36,803 nucleotides of DNA from Chloroflexi bacterium UBA5177 (GTDB lineage: Bacteria > Chloroflexota > UBA5177). Positions 7,274 to 15,901 of this stretch are shown here, piece after piece. The DNA lies in contig DHWR01000091.1 of NCBI GenBank assembly GCA_002413265.1, positions 1-36,803 on the forward strand. Direction: 5' to 3'. The position numbers were made by a program, and so were the translations under genes. The notes beneath the pieces were generated by a model. It did no database searches. It had not been told where the DNA came from and saw only the letters and a program-made list of their open reading frames with translations. Position 1 is the first letter of the stretch. The number at the start of each line of letters is the position of its first letter.

Positions 7274-7495
7274 ATGGCCATCGAACACGTTGAGACAGTC
7301 ATTGGACGACTTACCAATGACAGAGCTTTTCGACTGAAGTATTGCGAAGATCCTGACGCTGCGTTGCAAATGTACCTGTCACCGGAACAGATCAAGGCAG
7401 TCAAAAGTGGCGATGGGCACACGCTCTCCGGCATGGGATCTGATCGATGGGATGAGCTGTTTGCTTCCTTATGTAGGGAAGTGCCTGCAGACTAG
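7274..7495 (+). CDS. NHLP/Os1348-like small protein, possible RiPP precursor
   Basis: A 73-residue protein with no membrane segment. The N-terminal part, VETVIGRLTNDRAFRLKYCEDPDAALQ, followed by LSPEQIKAVKSGD, resembles the nitrile-hydratase-leader-peptide (NHLP) clan. In that clan a line such as VIGRAxxDxxFRxxLxxDPxxAL is followed by LSPEE and serves as the leader of modified peptides; the Os1348 and Franean1_4349 groups are examples. It also resembles the LigA alpha-helical fold of extradiol dioxygenases. The last 25 residues contain GMGSDRWDELFASLC with two small hydrophobic patches and one cysteine; a classic core rich in Cys, Ser or Thr is not obvious. GGAGGGTGATCGTC before the ATG at 7274 makes this start better than the in-frame ATG at 7232. 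No maturase, cyclodehydratase or transporter is adjacent, so it is an orphan here. Confidence 0.6.
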   Translation: MAIEHVETVIGRLTNDRAFRLKYCEDPDAALQMYLSPEQIKAVKSGDGHTLSGMGSDRWDELFASLCREVPAD

Positions 7496-7539
7496 TCCCA
7501 AATCGCGTTCGGGTTACGATCCGTCTGGCGAAGACTTTA

Positions 7540-8364
7540 CTATTCCTCCGCCCCATCGCGCTCGGCTCGTTCGTCTCGGTAGGCTCCCCACAGAGTCGGC
7601 GGAAGCAGATTTCGTATCGCTGTCATGGTTTGGGTCCGTGCCCAGGAGTCGCGGATCTCGCGGGATAGCTTCGGCGGTGGCTTGAGGTGGAACGGCTCGC
7701 CGAATCGGGCCACCAAGGTTTCCTCTTCTTCATAGATTCCGACCGGCAAAAGGCGGGCGCCCGAAGCCGCCAGCAGCAGGAGGAAAGAACCGGCGCCTTC
7801 TCTGGCCTCCAGTAGCTCGGGCGTTGCACCGACCGTTCCTTCGGGCATCAGTCCCAATATTGCTCCGCCACGCAGCGCATCAACCGCCAGACGCATGGAA
7901 GCCGCGCGCGAAGACGGAGACGCGTCCGGTGGCGCCATTGCTATGATGCCGTACGTCCCAAACGCACGTTGGAAAATCCGGCGAATCCATCCGCGGGGTA
8001 TCGGAATCCCCCAAAGCGAAAAGGCTTCCCACTCCTGAATGGCGATCCAGCGCACCTCTCGCCCGGTAACCTTGGCCACCGTCTGGCTGACGAATATCGC
8101 CGGCCAGGCCATCCAGAGGCCGGGACGCTCATAGTGGTTCCCCACGATGACAAACCTTCCCTCCGACGGGATTAGCTCAGAGTCGCGCGACTCTGGATGC
8201 TTCGGCATGGACCGCACGACGGTTGAGGCATCGCGCGAGAGGAGCCGCCGCCGTCCCGCGAGAACGTAGGCGGCGGCGCGCAGCGCGATGGTGGGTGTTA
8301 TACGGTACGGGGGTCCGTAGCGATACCCTGCCGGGCCGGTTCCAAACTGGACATCTCGCCTCAA
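7540..8364 (-). CDS. Lysophospholipid acyltransferase family protein (PlsC-like)
   Basis: A 274-residue protein of the 1-acyl-glycerol-3-phosphate acyltransferase superfamily, acting on membrane lipids at the cytoplasmic face. Block I is FVIVGNHYERPGLWMAW (catalytic His77). The usual HX4D aspartate is replaced by Gly82. This variant is familiar to me from Chloroflexota-type homologues, but it makes catalysis uncertain. The block III motif GLMPEGTVG is intact, and a later LLPVGIYEEEE strand is typical. Hydrophobic segments around the active site suggest peripheral membrane attachment. The start at 8364 is TTG with no clear ribosome site, so the true N-terminus may differ. It converges with the NHLP-like gene, with 44 bases between the stops. 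It is divergent from the secreted beta-propeller gene. Confidence 0.75.
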   Translation of the reverse strand: MRRDVQFGTGPAGYRYGPPYRITPTIALRAAAYVLAGRRRLLSRDASTVVRSMPKHPESRDSELIPSEGRFVIVGNHYERPGLWMAWPAIFVSQTVAKVTGREVRWIAIQEWEAFSLWGIPIPRGWIRRIFQRAFGTYGIIAMAPPDASPSSRAASMRLAVDALRGGAILGLMPEGTVGATPELLEAREGAGSFLLLLAASGARLLPVGIYEEEETLVARFGEPFHLKPPPKLSREIRDSWARTQTMTAIRNLLPPTLWGAYRDERAERDGAEE

Positions 8365-8536
8365 CGACCGGTCCAGAAATGATGAGGATCGGACGCGATC
8401 GTGCGCTCGTTCGACGTGTAGTCAGCCACGTGCCCATTACAGCACAAAGCCTCTACCATCCGATCCACGGATTCGGTACACTATTGGCGCACGCGCGCCA
8501 CTTTCAAACTCTGGAGACTCGCTGATCAACCGTCGT

Positions 8537-10027
8537 TTGCTATTCCGATCCTTCTCCCTGATTCCGGCCTCACTGATCAGCCTCCTCATTGCCACCGTTC
8601 CAGCACATGCGACGGCGACTCCTCCAGGTTTCGGTGCCCTTGCGACCATCGCGAATGTTCGCGTTAGCCAAGACACATACCTTGCCCACAGTGAACCCGC
8701 AATCGCGGAAAATCCGCGCAACTCTAACAACCTGATTGCCGGTTCGAAGATGTTCACCAATCCCGCAAAGTATGAGTTCAAGATCGGCACGTACTACAGC
8801 CTCAATGGGGGCAAAACCTGGCGCGACGACGGGTTCCTTCCTGGCTTCGACGCCTACAACCAGACCTCCGATATAAGCATTGCCTTCGATGCCAAAGGGC
8901 GGGCATACGCCTGTGTTCTGGCCTACAATTCTCAGAGCCAGGCCAGTGGAGTCTTCGTGTCAGTCTCCTCTGACCTCGGAAAGACTTGGGGACAACCTCA
9001 CGCGGTCTTCCTCGATACGACGGGCGCCACATTCATCGACAAGCCGTGGATAACCGTCGATCGAAGCACAAGCGCTTACCGCGGCAACGTATACGTCGCC
9101 TGGAACCTCGACGACAACAGCTCTTCTAATCAGGATCCCGATGCGAGCGGAATCGGAGCTCGGACAGTTTCTCCGACCGCCGCTAGCAGTCCCGATGTCG
9201 CGACAACTATCCAGACCGGTCTGTCGGTTGCGCATTCAAGCGATGGGGCACTGAGCTGGTCAGCCCCGGTGACTCTGGTGCCCTTTGACGCATTCAGCCA
9301 GCGCTTCGCTCTGGGAGCCATCCCTCAGGTTGATCCCAAGGGAGGTCTCCACGTCGCCTATCTGAAATGGGATGAAACGGCAACCGGTACCACCAACAGC
9401 CTGGAAATGCGCTCTTCGACTGATGGGGGCGTGACCTTTTCAAAAGCCCAAAGCATCGTTCCGCTGGTAAACAATTTGCCGAACCTTCTTAAGAGCGGAA
9501 CGTTTCGCAATCTCAGTCTTCCCACTTTTGCTGTATCGCCAAAGGATGGCTCGATGGCCGTAGCCTGGGCGGACATGCGCAATGGAGACGCCGACATCCT
9601 CCTGTCGAGGTCGTCGAACGGTTCGAGCTGGTCCAAGCCCTATCGCGTGAATCACGACGCTCTAGGAAACGGGAAGGATCAATTTCAACCGGAGCTGGCC
9701 GTGGCGCCGAACGGCACATACACATGCGCCTGGTTCGATCGACGCCATGACCCCAACAACCGCCTCATCAACGAAGAAATCGCCCAGAGCAGCGACGGCG
9801 CTCGCACCTTCGGCCACAATTTCGCCGTCACCAAGAAAATGTGGGATCCGGCGATCGATGCTCCTCATCCGGAGGGTGACCCCAAGGTAACCTTCATCGG
9901 CGACTATCAAGCTCTTGCAGTGGACAATCACACAGTCCACCCACTTTGGAACGACACCCAGAACGGCAGCACTCAGGAGATCCGAACTGCCGTTATCTCG
10001 GTGCGCATGTTCGATCGCAGGCGGTAA
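8537..10027 (+). CDS. Secreted sialidase-like BNR/Asp-box beta-propeller protein
   Basis: A 496-residue exported protein. An N-terminal signal peptide (hydrophobic core near residues 7-22) ends at a VPAHA cleavage site near residue 25. Six Asp-box (BNR) repeats of the S-x-D/N-x-G-x-T-W type are visible near residues 88-95 (SLNGGKTW), 144-151 (SSDLGKTW), 234-241, 293-301, 359-365 and 418-425. This predicts a six-bladed propeller like exo-alpha-sialidases. Asp boxes are structural, however; the sialidase arginine triad is not certain here, so a glycosidase function is not proved. The start is TTG at 8537. A GGAG at 8513-8516 sits correctly for an in-frame CTG at 8522, which would add an Arg-rich n-region, so the exact start is open. 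It is a single gene, convergent with the receiver gene at 10044. Confidence 0.75.
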   Translation: MLFRSFSLIPASLISLLIATVPAHATATPPGFGALATIANVRVSQDTYLAHSEPAIAENPRNSNNLIAGSKMFTNPAKYEFKIGTYYSLNGGKTWRDDGFLPGFDAYNQTSDISIAFDAKGRAYACVLAYNSQSQASGVFVSVSSDLGKTWGQPHAVFLDTTGATFIDKPWITVDRSTSAYRGNVYVAWNLDDNSSSNQDPDASGIGARTVSPTAASSPDVATTIQTGLSVAHSSDGALSWSAPVTLVPFDAFSQRFALGAIPQVDPKGGLHVAYLKWDETATGTTNSLEMRSSTDGGVTFSKAQSIVPLVNNLPNLLKSGTFRNLSLPTFAVSPKDGSMAVAWADMRNGDADILLSRSSNGSSWSKPYRVNHDALGNGKDQFQPELAVAPNGTYTCAWFDRRHDPNNRLINEEIAQSSDGARTFGHNFAVTKKMWDPAIDAPHPEGDPKVTFIGDYQALAVDNHTVHPLWNDTQNGSTQEIRTAVISVRMFDRRR

Positions 10028-10043
10028 GCGACCGGTCTTTTTC

Positions 10044-10466
10044 TCAGGATGTTTCGCGCTGCCTGACCCTGCCGATCAGTAGGCTCTGAATCAGATCGCA
10101 GAAGCGATCGATGTCAAACGGCTTGCCGATCGATGCCTGAAACAGATCGGTATGCATGGCGAGCTCTCGCATGATATTCGAAGCAGACATGGCGACCATC
10201 GGCGTGTGCTTGAAACCATGATCCCGAAGCTCCTGGGCGACGTCGATGCCGCTTCTACCCGGGAGCATGATGTCGACCAGAACTAGTGATGGATCATGGC
10301 GCTTTGCGGATTCCAGAGCCCCACTCGGGTGCGAGACACCAATGGGAACGTGGCCCTCACAGTGAATGACGTCCTCCAAGAGCTGAAGCACGTTCAGATC
10401 GTCCTCCACGACGAGAATAGACTCCCCCGGCGTTATATCCATAGGCACATGCTTAGCACGATCCAT
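10044..10466 (-). CDS. Stand-alone CheY-like receiver domain protein
   Basis: A 140-residue single-domain response regulator. The canonical residues are all present: Asp22 and Asp23 in LVVEDDLN, phospho-acceptor Asp65 in LVLVDIMLPG, the switch Ser94 in VAMSASN and Lys115 in IGKPFD. There is no output domain, so it would act by protein-protein contact or as a phosphate sink. The start may be the ATG at 10466 or the internal ATG at 10442, which begins at MDITPGESILVV. Neither has a strong ribosome site. The stop is 16 bases from that of the convergent beta-propeller gene. The nearest histidine kinases are the ones at 11991 and 26839, so partnership is unknown. Confidence 0.88.
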   Translation of the reverse strand: MDRAKHVPMDITPGESILVVEDDLNVLQLLEDVIHCEGHVPIGVSHPSGALESAKRHDPSLVLVDIMLPGRSGIDVAQELRDHGFKHTPMVAMSASNIMRELAMHTDLFQASIGKPFDIDRFCDLIQSLLIGRVRQRETS

Positions 10467-10623
10467 GCCGCGAGATTTCGAATATCAATGTTCGATCCGG
10501 CCGCAAACAAGACACCGTAGAGCTCGTCAAAGGGCCCGAGCCCTCCTCATCATCCAGGAGCGATCTCCTGATTGCTTTTCTTTCTCGAGATCCGCAGGAG
10601 GTCCGGCCGGTAATTTCTGAGGG

Positions 10624-11322
10624 CTACGGTCCTACATAAAGGATGCGCCGGCAATGTGGACAGGTGACGATCTCATTGCCTCTCGCATGCTGCAGATCCT
10701 TGGCAGGGATAGAGACGTGGCACCAGGCGCAGACGCCGCCGGAAACCTGCGAAACCGCGTGTCCCATCGACTTTCGAGTCGACTCATAGAGGTTCCGGGT
10801 CCGAGGATCGATTGACTCCAAAAGAGGCTGGCGCTCGGACCGAAGCCGTGCAATCTCGTTCGCCGCCTCCTGCTCCAGTTGCGCTAATCGTGGCCTCGCG
10901 GCCTCCGCCTCGCGTTCCACGGCTTCGAGCCGAGTCTTGGCTCTCGCCATTTCTTCGCGCAAACTGTCCAGCTCGTCCATCGCCTGCAGGCATTGCTCTT
11001 CCAATTCGTCGCGTCGCGTGGCCCAGTGCTGCAGTTCTTTCTCGAGAGAAGAAAGCTCACGGGGGTCGACTACTTTTCCCGAATACATGCGCTCTCGTGT
11101 TTTCTTGATGCGCGCTTCGAGATCCGCCAGGTCGGCCTCAGCGGATCGGTTCTCGTGGGCCGCGGCCGACTCCTTCTCAGCAAGCCGATCGAGAACGGAG
11201 CGTGCCGTTTCCAGCCCTGGGTTGCGCTGCGCACGGCGCCGAAGCTCGCGTAGCGCCGTTTCGCGCGCCTCCACATCGGAGTCCAGTTGTTCCAGACGGA
11301 ACACAGTTTCCGCAAGCGCCAT
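10624..11322 (-). CDS. Coiled-coil C4-type zinc-ribbon protein (DUF164/CdsZ-like)
   Basis: A 232-residue cytoplasmic protein. Residues about 5-165 form a long heptad-rich antiparallel coiled coil with many Glu, Arg and Leu residues. A C-terminal zinc ribbon has the four cysteines in CAWC (198-201) and CPHC (221-224) with the conserved ending CRRILYV. This is the layout of the DUF164/zf-RING_7 family, widespread in bacteria and often near dnaG, rnhA or nif3 genes; none of those is nearby here. The family has been linked to nucleic-acid or chaperone functions without a settled biochemical role. Its downstream neighbour on the same strand is the lone receiver gene, 157 bases away. A palindrome, CAGGAG-CGAT-CTCCTG, lies in that gap at about 10554-10569. 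Confidence 0.85.
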   Translation of the reverse strand: MALAETVFRLEQLDSDVEARETALRELRRRAQRNPGLETARSVLDRLAEKESAAAHENRSAEADLADLEARIKKTRERMYSGKVVDPRELSSLEKELQHWATRRDELEEQCLQAMDELDSLREEMARAKTRLEAVEREAEAARPRLAQLEQEAANEIARLRSERQPLLESIDPRTRNLYESTRKSMGHAVSQVSGGVCAWCHVSIPAKDLQHARGNEIVTCPHCRRILYVGP

Positions 11323-11411
11323 TCACTACTCCCCGCCGCCGGTGCGACAGTATACCTTTCACTGCGCCAGCTGACGGTGAGACGACGCTCAGCGAAAAAT
11401 CCCGCGGAAGC

Positions 11412-11912
11412 TTACTGCTTCTTCGGCACCGGTCTCAGCTTGAAGGAGGACAGCATCCTCAGCATGGTCGAGCGCAGCGACTTGTACTTGAGGTCGTAGG
11501 AGGCCGTGAGACGCCAGATGGCGCCTCGCGAGACAAAGCACACCTGCTCAACCGTCCATCGGTTTCCGAAGCTCTCAAAATCGGCCGCCGTGAGTCGACG
11601 CCGATGTCCGTCAACAGCGAGCCATCCCGAGCTCCTCACGTGCAAACCGCCCTGGTTCTGCAAATACTTCTGAGGGTCCGGAAGAGCGGTTCCAGGGATC
11701 GTAAAGATGTTGACGTCTGTTGTGGCGCTGCCCAGCGCGGGACTGAAGTAGTCGATGTTGCGGTGCGCCACGTTTATGTAGACCACATGGCTGAAAGAAG
11801 AAGGCTGGGAGATGCCATAGGGGTAGACGCCGCTCGAAAAATGCAGCCACGTGATGGTCACATGGCTCAACACTACGAGGCTCACGACGCGGACCAGTGC
11901 GGACCCTCCCAT
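11412..11912 (-). CDS. Putative secreted PsbP/LpqN-like protein
   Basis: I do not recognise a named family with certainty. The product of about 166 residues from the ATG at 11912 has a hydrophobic N-terminus (VRVVSLVVLSHVTITWLHF) that may be a signal or anchor. This is followed by a soluble domain ending RWTVEQVCFVSRGAIWRLTASYDLKYKSLRSTMLRMLSSFKL. That last pattern, a strand with an aromatic followed by a short helix and a closing S-F-x-L, is what PsbP/LpqN/DUF1795-type domains look like. A lipobox is not present. An alternative GTG start at 11969 adds 19 residues. It is divergent from the sensor kinase gene at 11991 and lies upstream of the zinc-ribbon gene on the same strand. Confidence 0.5.
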   Translation of the reverse strand: MGGSALVRVVSLVVLSHVTITWLHFSSGVYPYGISQPSSFSHVVYINVAHRNIDYFSPALGSATTDVNIFTIPGTALPDPQKYLQNQGGLHVRSSGWLAVDGHRRRLTAADFESFGNRWTVEQVCFVSRGAIWRLTASYDLKYKSLRSTMLRMLSSFKLRPVPKKQ

Positions 11913-11990
11913 ACGCCGATGGTAGAGAGTGGCCTGGCGAGGCCGCAAACAACGGTAGAATGACCACACAGTGCAAGGGCATCCCGCGTC

Positions 11991-13814
11991 ATGAAGATCC
12001 GTATTCCGTCCCTACGCTGGCGGCTGGTAACTGTCATGGTGCTTGCCGACCTGGTGGTCGCGGCCACCACTGGCTTCGTGACTTACACCACCCAGCAGGG
12101 AAGCCTTCAAGATCAGCTGGTCACGCAGGCAAGGGCCGGTGCCACCATCTTGGGCGCAGGCGCCATTCCGATTCTCAGTAGTTCTCGCGGCCCGGAGGAG
12201 CGCGGGCTTCTTTCGAGCTTGGTTGCGGATGTCGTTTCGAACAAAGACATTACGTACGCGGCCGTTTTTGACCCGCACGGCAAGGCGCTCGCCTCCACCA
12301 GACCATCGGACCTCACTCGCAGTCTCCGCCTTCCGCTAGGTCGACTGAACGGCCACCAGATTCTTGGAAATGGCGACGTTCAGGCGGAGACGCCGGCGGT
12401 GTCTAACGTGGGCCCCATTGGGTTTGCCGTAGTAACGGCGTCGAGCAGGACGGCTCGTCAAGACCTCGTGAGATCCACGCTGGCAAGCGTCGCCGTGCGT
12501 GGACTTGGCCTCCTCGTCTTCCTGCTACTGTCCCTTGCTATTGCGCAGTACCTGATCGCACCACTTGAGAATTTGGCCCGTGCCGCTCGTTCGATCGGAC
12601 GAGGAGAGCTTTCAACCCGCGTCCCGCAAGGTGGTACCACGGAGCTTGCCACACTTGCTCAGACCTTCAATAACATGGCCGAATCACTGGAGCAGCGCAT
12701 CAAGCAGCTCTCGTTCCTGGCCGCCGCCGGATCAACGCTACCAAACACCTTCCGGAACGCGGGAGACGTGCGGCCCATCATCGCTCAGTTTTGTGCCCAG
12801 CTCGGCGCGTCCGCAGCTGGTCTCGTTCCCAGAGAAGAAGGCGATCTTGAGCCACTCTGGTACGAGGACGAGCCTGCGGGCAGAGGACTCGCGGAAACTG
12901 CAGCCGTGGTTGGGCGCACGGCGCGAGCGGCGGCCACGTTCGTCCGAGACCAAAACTCAGTCATGGTGGTGCCGGTTCTCGGAAACGCCGTCTTCGTCGC
13001 AATCCGGAGCGGCCAAGAGCCATTTTCGCCAGAAGAGCAGCAAGTCGTCATCAACTTCGCGTACGAGCTCGGTATCGCAGCCGACAATGCCCGCCTCTTT
13101 GAGAGTCAGCAGGAGGCACTGGCGGTCAAGGACCAGTTCCTCTCGATCGTCTCGCATGAGCTTCGGACTCCGCTGACGACGATAAAGGGCTACTCGCAGA
13201 TGCTGCTGCGCCGATTGTCCGGAGACGAGACCGACGGCAGGTATGCGGCCAACATAGATGCGCAGGTAACCAGGCTCACCCGTCTGGTCGACGATCTTTT
13301 AGACGTGACCAGGTTCTCTCGAGGTCAGTTCGAGCTCGAGCTCGCCCGCATGGACCTGCGTCCCATCCTTCAAGAGATGGTTACGCGCTTCAGGATCGTC
13401 GCTCCGAGACACAGCTTCCGTCTGGACGTACGGGACGACTCATTCAGCGGCGAGTGGGATCACGATCGCCTGGAGCAGGTGCTGAACAACCTACTGAGCA
13501 ATGCGGTGAAATATTCTCCCGACGGTGGCGAGATAACAGTTCGCGCACATCGAGAGGGCGACTCAGCCGTCATCAGCGTTCACGACCAGGGCATCGGCAT
13601 CGACCAAGAACATCAACGTCATCTTTTCGAGCGTTTCTACCGCGCCGGCGGCGATACCAACGACATAAAAGGTATGGGCCTGGGGCTCTACGTCGCTCGC
13701 CGCATCATCGAGGCCCACCACGGACGCATCTCAGTGCGTAGCGCACCCGGAGAGGGCAGCGAGTTCACAGTGACGCTGCCGCTGGAAGCTCAGCCCGCGG
13801 CGGTGCAGACCTAG
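11991..13814 (+). CDS. Membrane sensor histidine kinase (TM-sensor-TM-HAMP-GAF-HisKA-HATPase)
   Basis: A 607-residue inner-membrane kinase. A first TM helix near residues 12-32 is followed by a periplasmic region of about 125 residues (double-Cache or sCache-like length). A second TM is near 166-187, then a HAMP linker that includes [44 protein letters not shown]-like region (about 245-365) carries [21 protein letters not shown] and [14 protein letters not shown]. The HisKA H-box [19 protein letters not shown] has the phospho-acceptor at His389. N-box [14 protein letters not shown]1 DQGIGI, F-box FERFYRAG and G2 [10 protein letters not shown] are intact. No response regulator gene lies next to it, so it is an orphan kinase; the receivers at 1497 and 10044 are candidate partners. 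It is divergent from the secreted-protein gene. Confidence 0.9.
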   Translation: MKIRIPSLRWRLVTVMVLADLVVAATTGFVTYTTQQGSLQDQLVTQARAGATILGAGAIPILSSSRGPEERGLLSSLVADVVSNKDITYAAVFDPHGKALASTRPSDLTRSLRLPLGRLNGHQILGNGDVQAETPAVSNVGPIGFAVVTASSRTARQDLVRSTLASVAVRGLGLLVFLLLSLAIAQYLIAPLENLARAARSIGRGELSTRVPQGGTTELATLAQTFNNMAESLEQRIKQLSFLAAAGSTLPNTFRNAGDVRPIIAQFCAQLGASAAGLVPREEGDLEPLWYEDEPAGRGLAETAAVVGRTARAAATFVRDQNSVMVVPVLGNAVFVAIRSGQEPFSPEEQQVVINFAYELGIAADNARLFESQQEALAVKDQFLSIVSHELRTPLTTIKGYSQMLLRRLSGDETDGRYAANIDAQVTRLTRLVDDLLDVTRFSRGQFELELARMDLRPILQEMVTRFRIVAPRHSFRLDVRDDSFSGEWDHDRLEQVLNNLLSNAVKYSPDGGEITVRAHREGDSAVISVHDQGIGIDQEHQRHLFERFYRAGGDTNDIKGMGLGLYVARRIIEAHHGRISVRSAPGEGSEFTVTLPLEAQPAAVQT

Positions 13815-13872
13815 CCGGCTGCATCGAGAAGTGGCGCCGCTCCTCGCCGCAAAAGATCCGCAAAAGCGATAC

Positions 13873-13890
13873 GACCTCCGCGAGGAGGTC
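13873..13890 (-). terminator. Likely terminator of tRNA-Pro
   Basis: Perfect 7-bp stem GACCTCC/GGAGGTC with a four-base loop, three bases past the CCA end of tRNA-Pro on the minus strand. Only a short T stretch (CTTTTG) follows, about eight bases later, so efficiency is unclear. A plus-strand role after the sensor kinase gene is also possible. Confidence 0.45.
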
Positions 13891-13892
13891 AT

Positions 13893-13970
<78 letters not shown>

Positions 13971-14110
13971 AAGTCGCCCCGCAGTCTACTGCCTTGCTCG
14001 CATAGGTGGCAAGGCGATGAACTGGTTCAGCGGACGCGACACCTGGCTGGTGAAGACGCCTGACTCATCCGGATAGACTCCAAGAGAGTGAATCTTCCGA
14101 AGGGGTAAGG

Positions 14111-14905
14111 ATGCGGCGTCCCGACCTGCGTGACAAGACCGCCATCGTCACCGGCAGTGGGCGCGGAATTGGCCGCGCCGCTGCGTTGAAGATCGCCGAC
14201 TGTGGCGCACGGGTCATCGTCACCGCCCGCACCGAGAATCAGATCGACGCAGTCGCACAGGAGATTCTGAATCAAGGCGGTGACGCGAAATCAATCCGTG
14301 CCGACGTATCAAGGGAGGCCGACGTTCATCAATTGTTCGAAGCCGCCGGTAATGTCGACATTCTGGTCAACAACGCTGGAGTCATATGGCCCATTGACCT
14401 CCTCGCCAATAGTGATCCGGCTGCGTGGCGACAAAGCATTGACATCAATCTCACGTCGGTCTACAGCACCATGCGCGAGGCGCTGCCCGGGATGTTGACG
14501 CGTGGTTGGGGACGGATCGTCAACGTCTCCTCGGGCTCCGCTCGCGGCACCGTGGCCGGATGGAGCGCCTACTCGGCCGCCAAGGCGGGAGTTGAAGCCA
14601 TGACCTCAGTTGCAGCTCGTGAAGTCGCGGATAGCGGCGTGACGATCAATGCCGTCCGTCCGGGTATTGTCGATACCGAGCTGCAGGTCGAGATCCGTTC
14701 GAGCTCCGAGGAACAGTTCACCAGCGAGAACGTGGAACGCTACCGCAGCTACCCGGACCGAGGTCTACTCCGGCCTCCCGAGCACCCCGCTAGTCTCATT
14801 CTTTGGCTGCTTTCCCCCGAAGCCGACAATGTCAACGGGGAGCTGCTGGTACTTGACGATCCGGATGTGGCGGCAAGGGTCGGGTTGACCCCGATGGGTC
14901 GATAG
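14111..14905 (+). CDS. Short-chain dehydrogenase/reductase (SDR)
   Basis: A 264-residue classical SDR. The NAD(P)-binding TGSGRGIG motif is at residues 14-21, with VIVTAR at the end of strand 2. NNAG is at 87-90, the structural Asn at 113 (DINLTS), a catalytic Ser near 141 (NVSSGSA), and the YxxxK pair Tyr154/Lys158 in YSAAKAG. The late NAVRPGIVDTEL motif is typical. A basic Arg in strand 2 suggests NADP preference, but that is an inference. The reading begins after AAGGGGTAAGG, a good ribosome site. It is a single gene convergent with cysK, with 8 bases between the stops. The substrate cannot be told; the closest look is to 3-oxoacyl-ACP-reductase-like SDRs of unknown specificity. Confidence 0.9.
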   Translation: MRRPDLRDKTAIVTGSGRGIGRAAALKIADCGARVIVTARTENQIDAVAQEILNQGGDAKSIRADVSREADVHQLFEAAGNVDILVNNAGVIWPIDLLANSDPAAWRQSIDINLTSVYSTMREALPGMLTRGWGRIVNVSSGSARGTVAGWSAYSAAKAGVEAMTSVAAREVADSGVTINAVRPGIVDTELQVEIRSSSEEQFTSENVERYRSYPDRGLLRPPEHPASLILWLLSPEADNVNGELLVLDDPDVAARVGLTPMGR

Positions 14906-14913
14906 ACCCGCGC

Positions 14914-15834
14914 TTAGTCCGAGCGTTCGAAAAGGCTGCTGGTGATGTAGCGCTCCCCGGTGTCGGCGAGGACGACCACGATCATCTTCCCGTTCGAGTC
15001 CTCCCGCGCCGCTATCTTCAGTGCAGCGTGAAGTGCGGCGCCCGACGACGCGCCGGCCACGATACCTTCCTCACGCGCGAGGCGCCGGGCACATGCAAAT
15101 GCCTTCTCGTCGCTTACCGCGATAACCTCGTCGAGGACGTCGCGGTTCAATACCTTTGGTATGAACCCAACGCCGATGCCGGGGATCTGGTGAGCCCCAG
15201 CCGGTCCGCCGGACAGGAGGGCAGCACCGGCGGGTTCGACGGCGACGATACGGACGTCGGGCTTGCGCTCCTTGAGGATCTCGCCGACTCCGGTGATCGT
15301 GCCTCCGGTCCCGACGCCGGCAACGAAGACATCGACGCGTCCCTGAGCGTCCTCCCAAATTTCTATTGCCGTGGTCCGTCGATGCACCTCTGGGTTGGCA
15401 GGGTTACTAAACTGGTCCAGCATCAAGGCCCCGGGAATTTCCTCGACGATCTGAGAGGCGCGGGCTACCGCATCCCCCATTAGGATGCCGGGAGTCAGGA
15501 CGACTTCCGCTCCCAGTTGCCGAAGCAAAGCGACTCGCTCAGTCGACATAGTCTCCGGCATGGTGAGTACCAGGCGGTATCCGCGGATGGCGGCGACGAA
15601 CGCCAACCCGATGCCGGTATTCCCGCCCGTGGGTTCCACCAGGGTAACGCCAGGTCTCAGGACTCCTCGCCGTTCCGCATCCTCGATCAGCGCCAGGCCA
15701 AGCCGGTCCTTCACGCTTGCGCAAGGATTGCGCATCTCCAATTTGGCGAACACGCGGCCAAAGCCATCCCTCGACAGTCGTGCCAGCTCAACCAAGGGAG
15801 TGTGGCCGACAGTTGCTAAAAGGTCTTGAACCAC
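14914..15834 (-). CDS. cysK: Cysteine synthase (O-acetylserine sulfhydrylase)
   Basis: A 306-residue PLP enzyme making cysteine from O-acetylserine and sulfide in the cytoplasm. LATVGHTPLVELARLS opens the fold, and the Schiff-base Lys42 is in CASVKDRLGLALIEDAE. The substrate loop EPTGGNTGIGLAFVAA (residues 67-82) has Gly where CysK usually has Ser (TSGNTG); this variant is common in actinobacterial-type enzymes. The phosphate-cup VGTGGTITG and the late GASSGAAL are intact. The protein lacks the C-terminal CBS domains of its paralogue at 18753. It is the last gene of a leftward run after dprA, 67 bases downstream. A serine acetyltransferase gene is not in the window, so the substrate acetyl versus phosphoserine choice is not proved. 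Confidence 0.9.
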   Translation of the reverse strand: MVQDLLATVGHTPLVELARLSRDGFGRVFAKLEMRNPCASVKDRLGLALIEDAERRGVLRPGVTLVEPTGGNTGIGLAFVAAIRGYRLVLTMPETMSTERVALLRQLGAEVVLTPGILMGDAVARASQIVEEIPGALMLDQFSNPANPEVHRRTTAIEIWEDAQGRVDVFVAGVGTGGTITGVGEILKERKPDVRIVAVEPAGAALLSGGPAGAHQIPGIGVGFIPKVLNRDVLDEVIAVSDEKAFACARRLAREEGIVAGASSGAALHAALKIAAREDSNGKMIVVVLADTGERYITSSLFERSD

Positions 15835-15901
15835 TGGCTAGGCTCTCGTCTTGCGAATTCTCGTGGCGGACGTCACTCGAAAATCGGCACTGCGGCTGAC
15901 C

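Noticed and set aside
10554-10590. Palindrome CAGGAG-CGAT-CTCCTG followed by a T-rich stretch
   Set aside because: It would be a plus-strand terminator, but no plus-strand gene reads into it, and the T stretch is interrupted and seven bases away.
11202-11963. A 253-codon plus-strand frame
   Set aside because: It is antisense to the zinc-ribbon and PsbP-like genes and has low-complexity, motif-free translation.
13850-13870. Direct repeat CGCAAAAG-ATC-CGCAAAAG after the sensor kinase gene
   Set aside because: Two eight-base copies only; too short and isolated to call a functional or mobile-element repeat, and not arranged as an attachment site for the tRNA.
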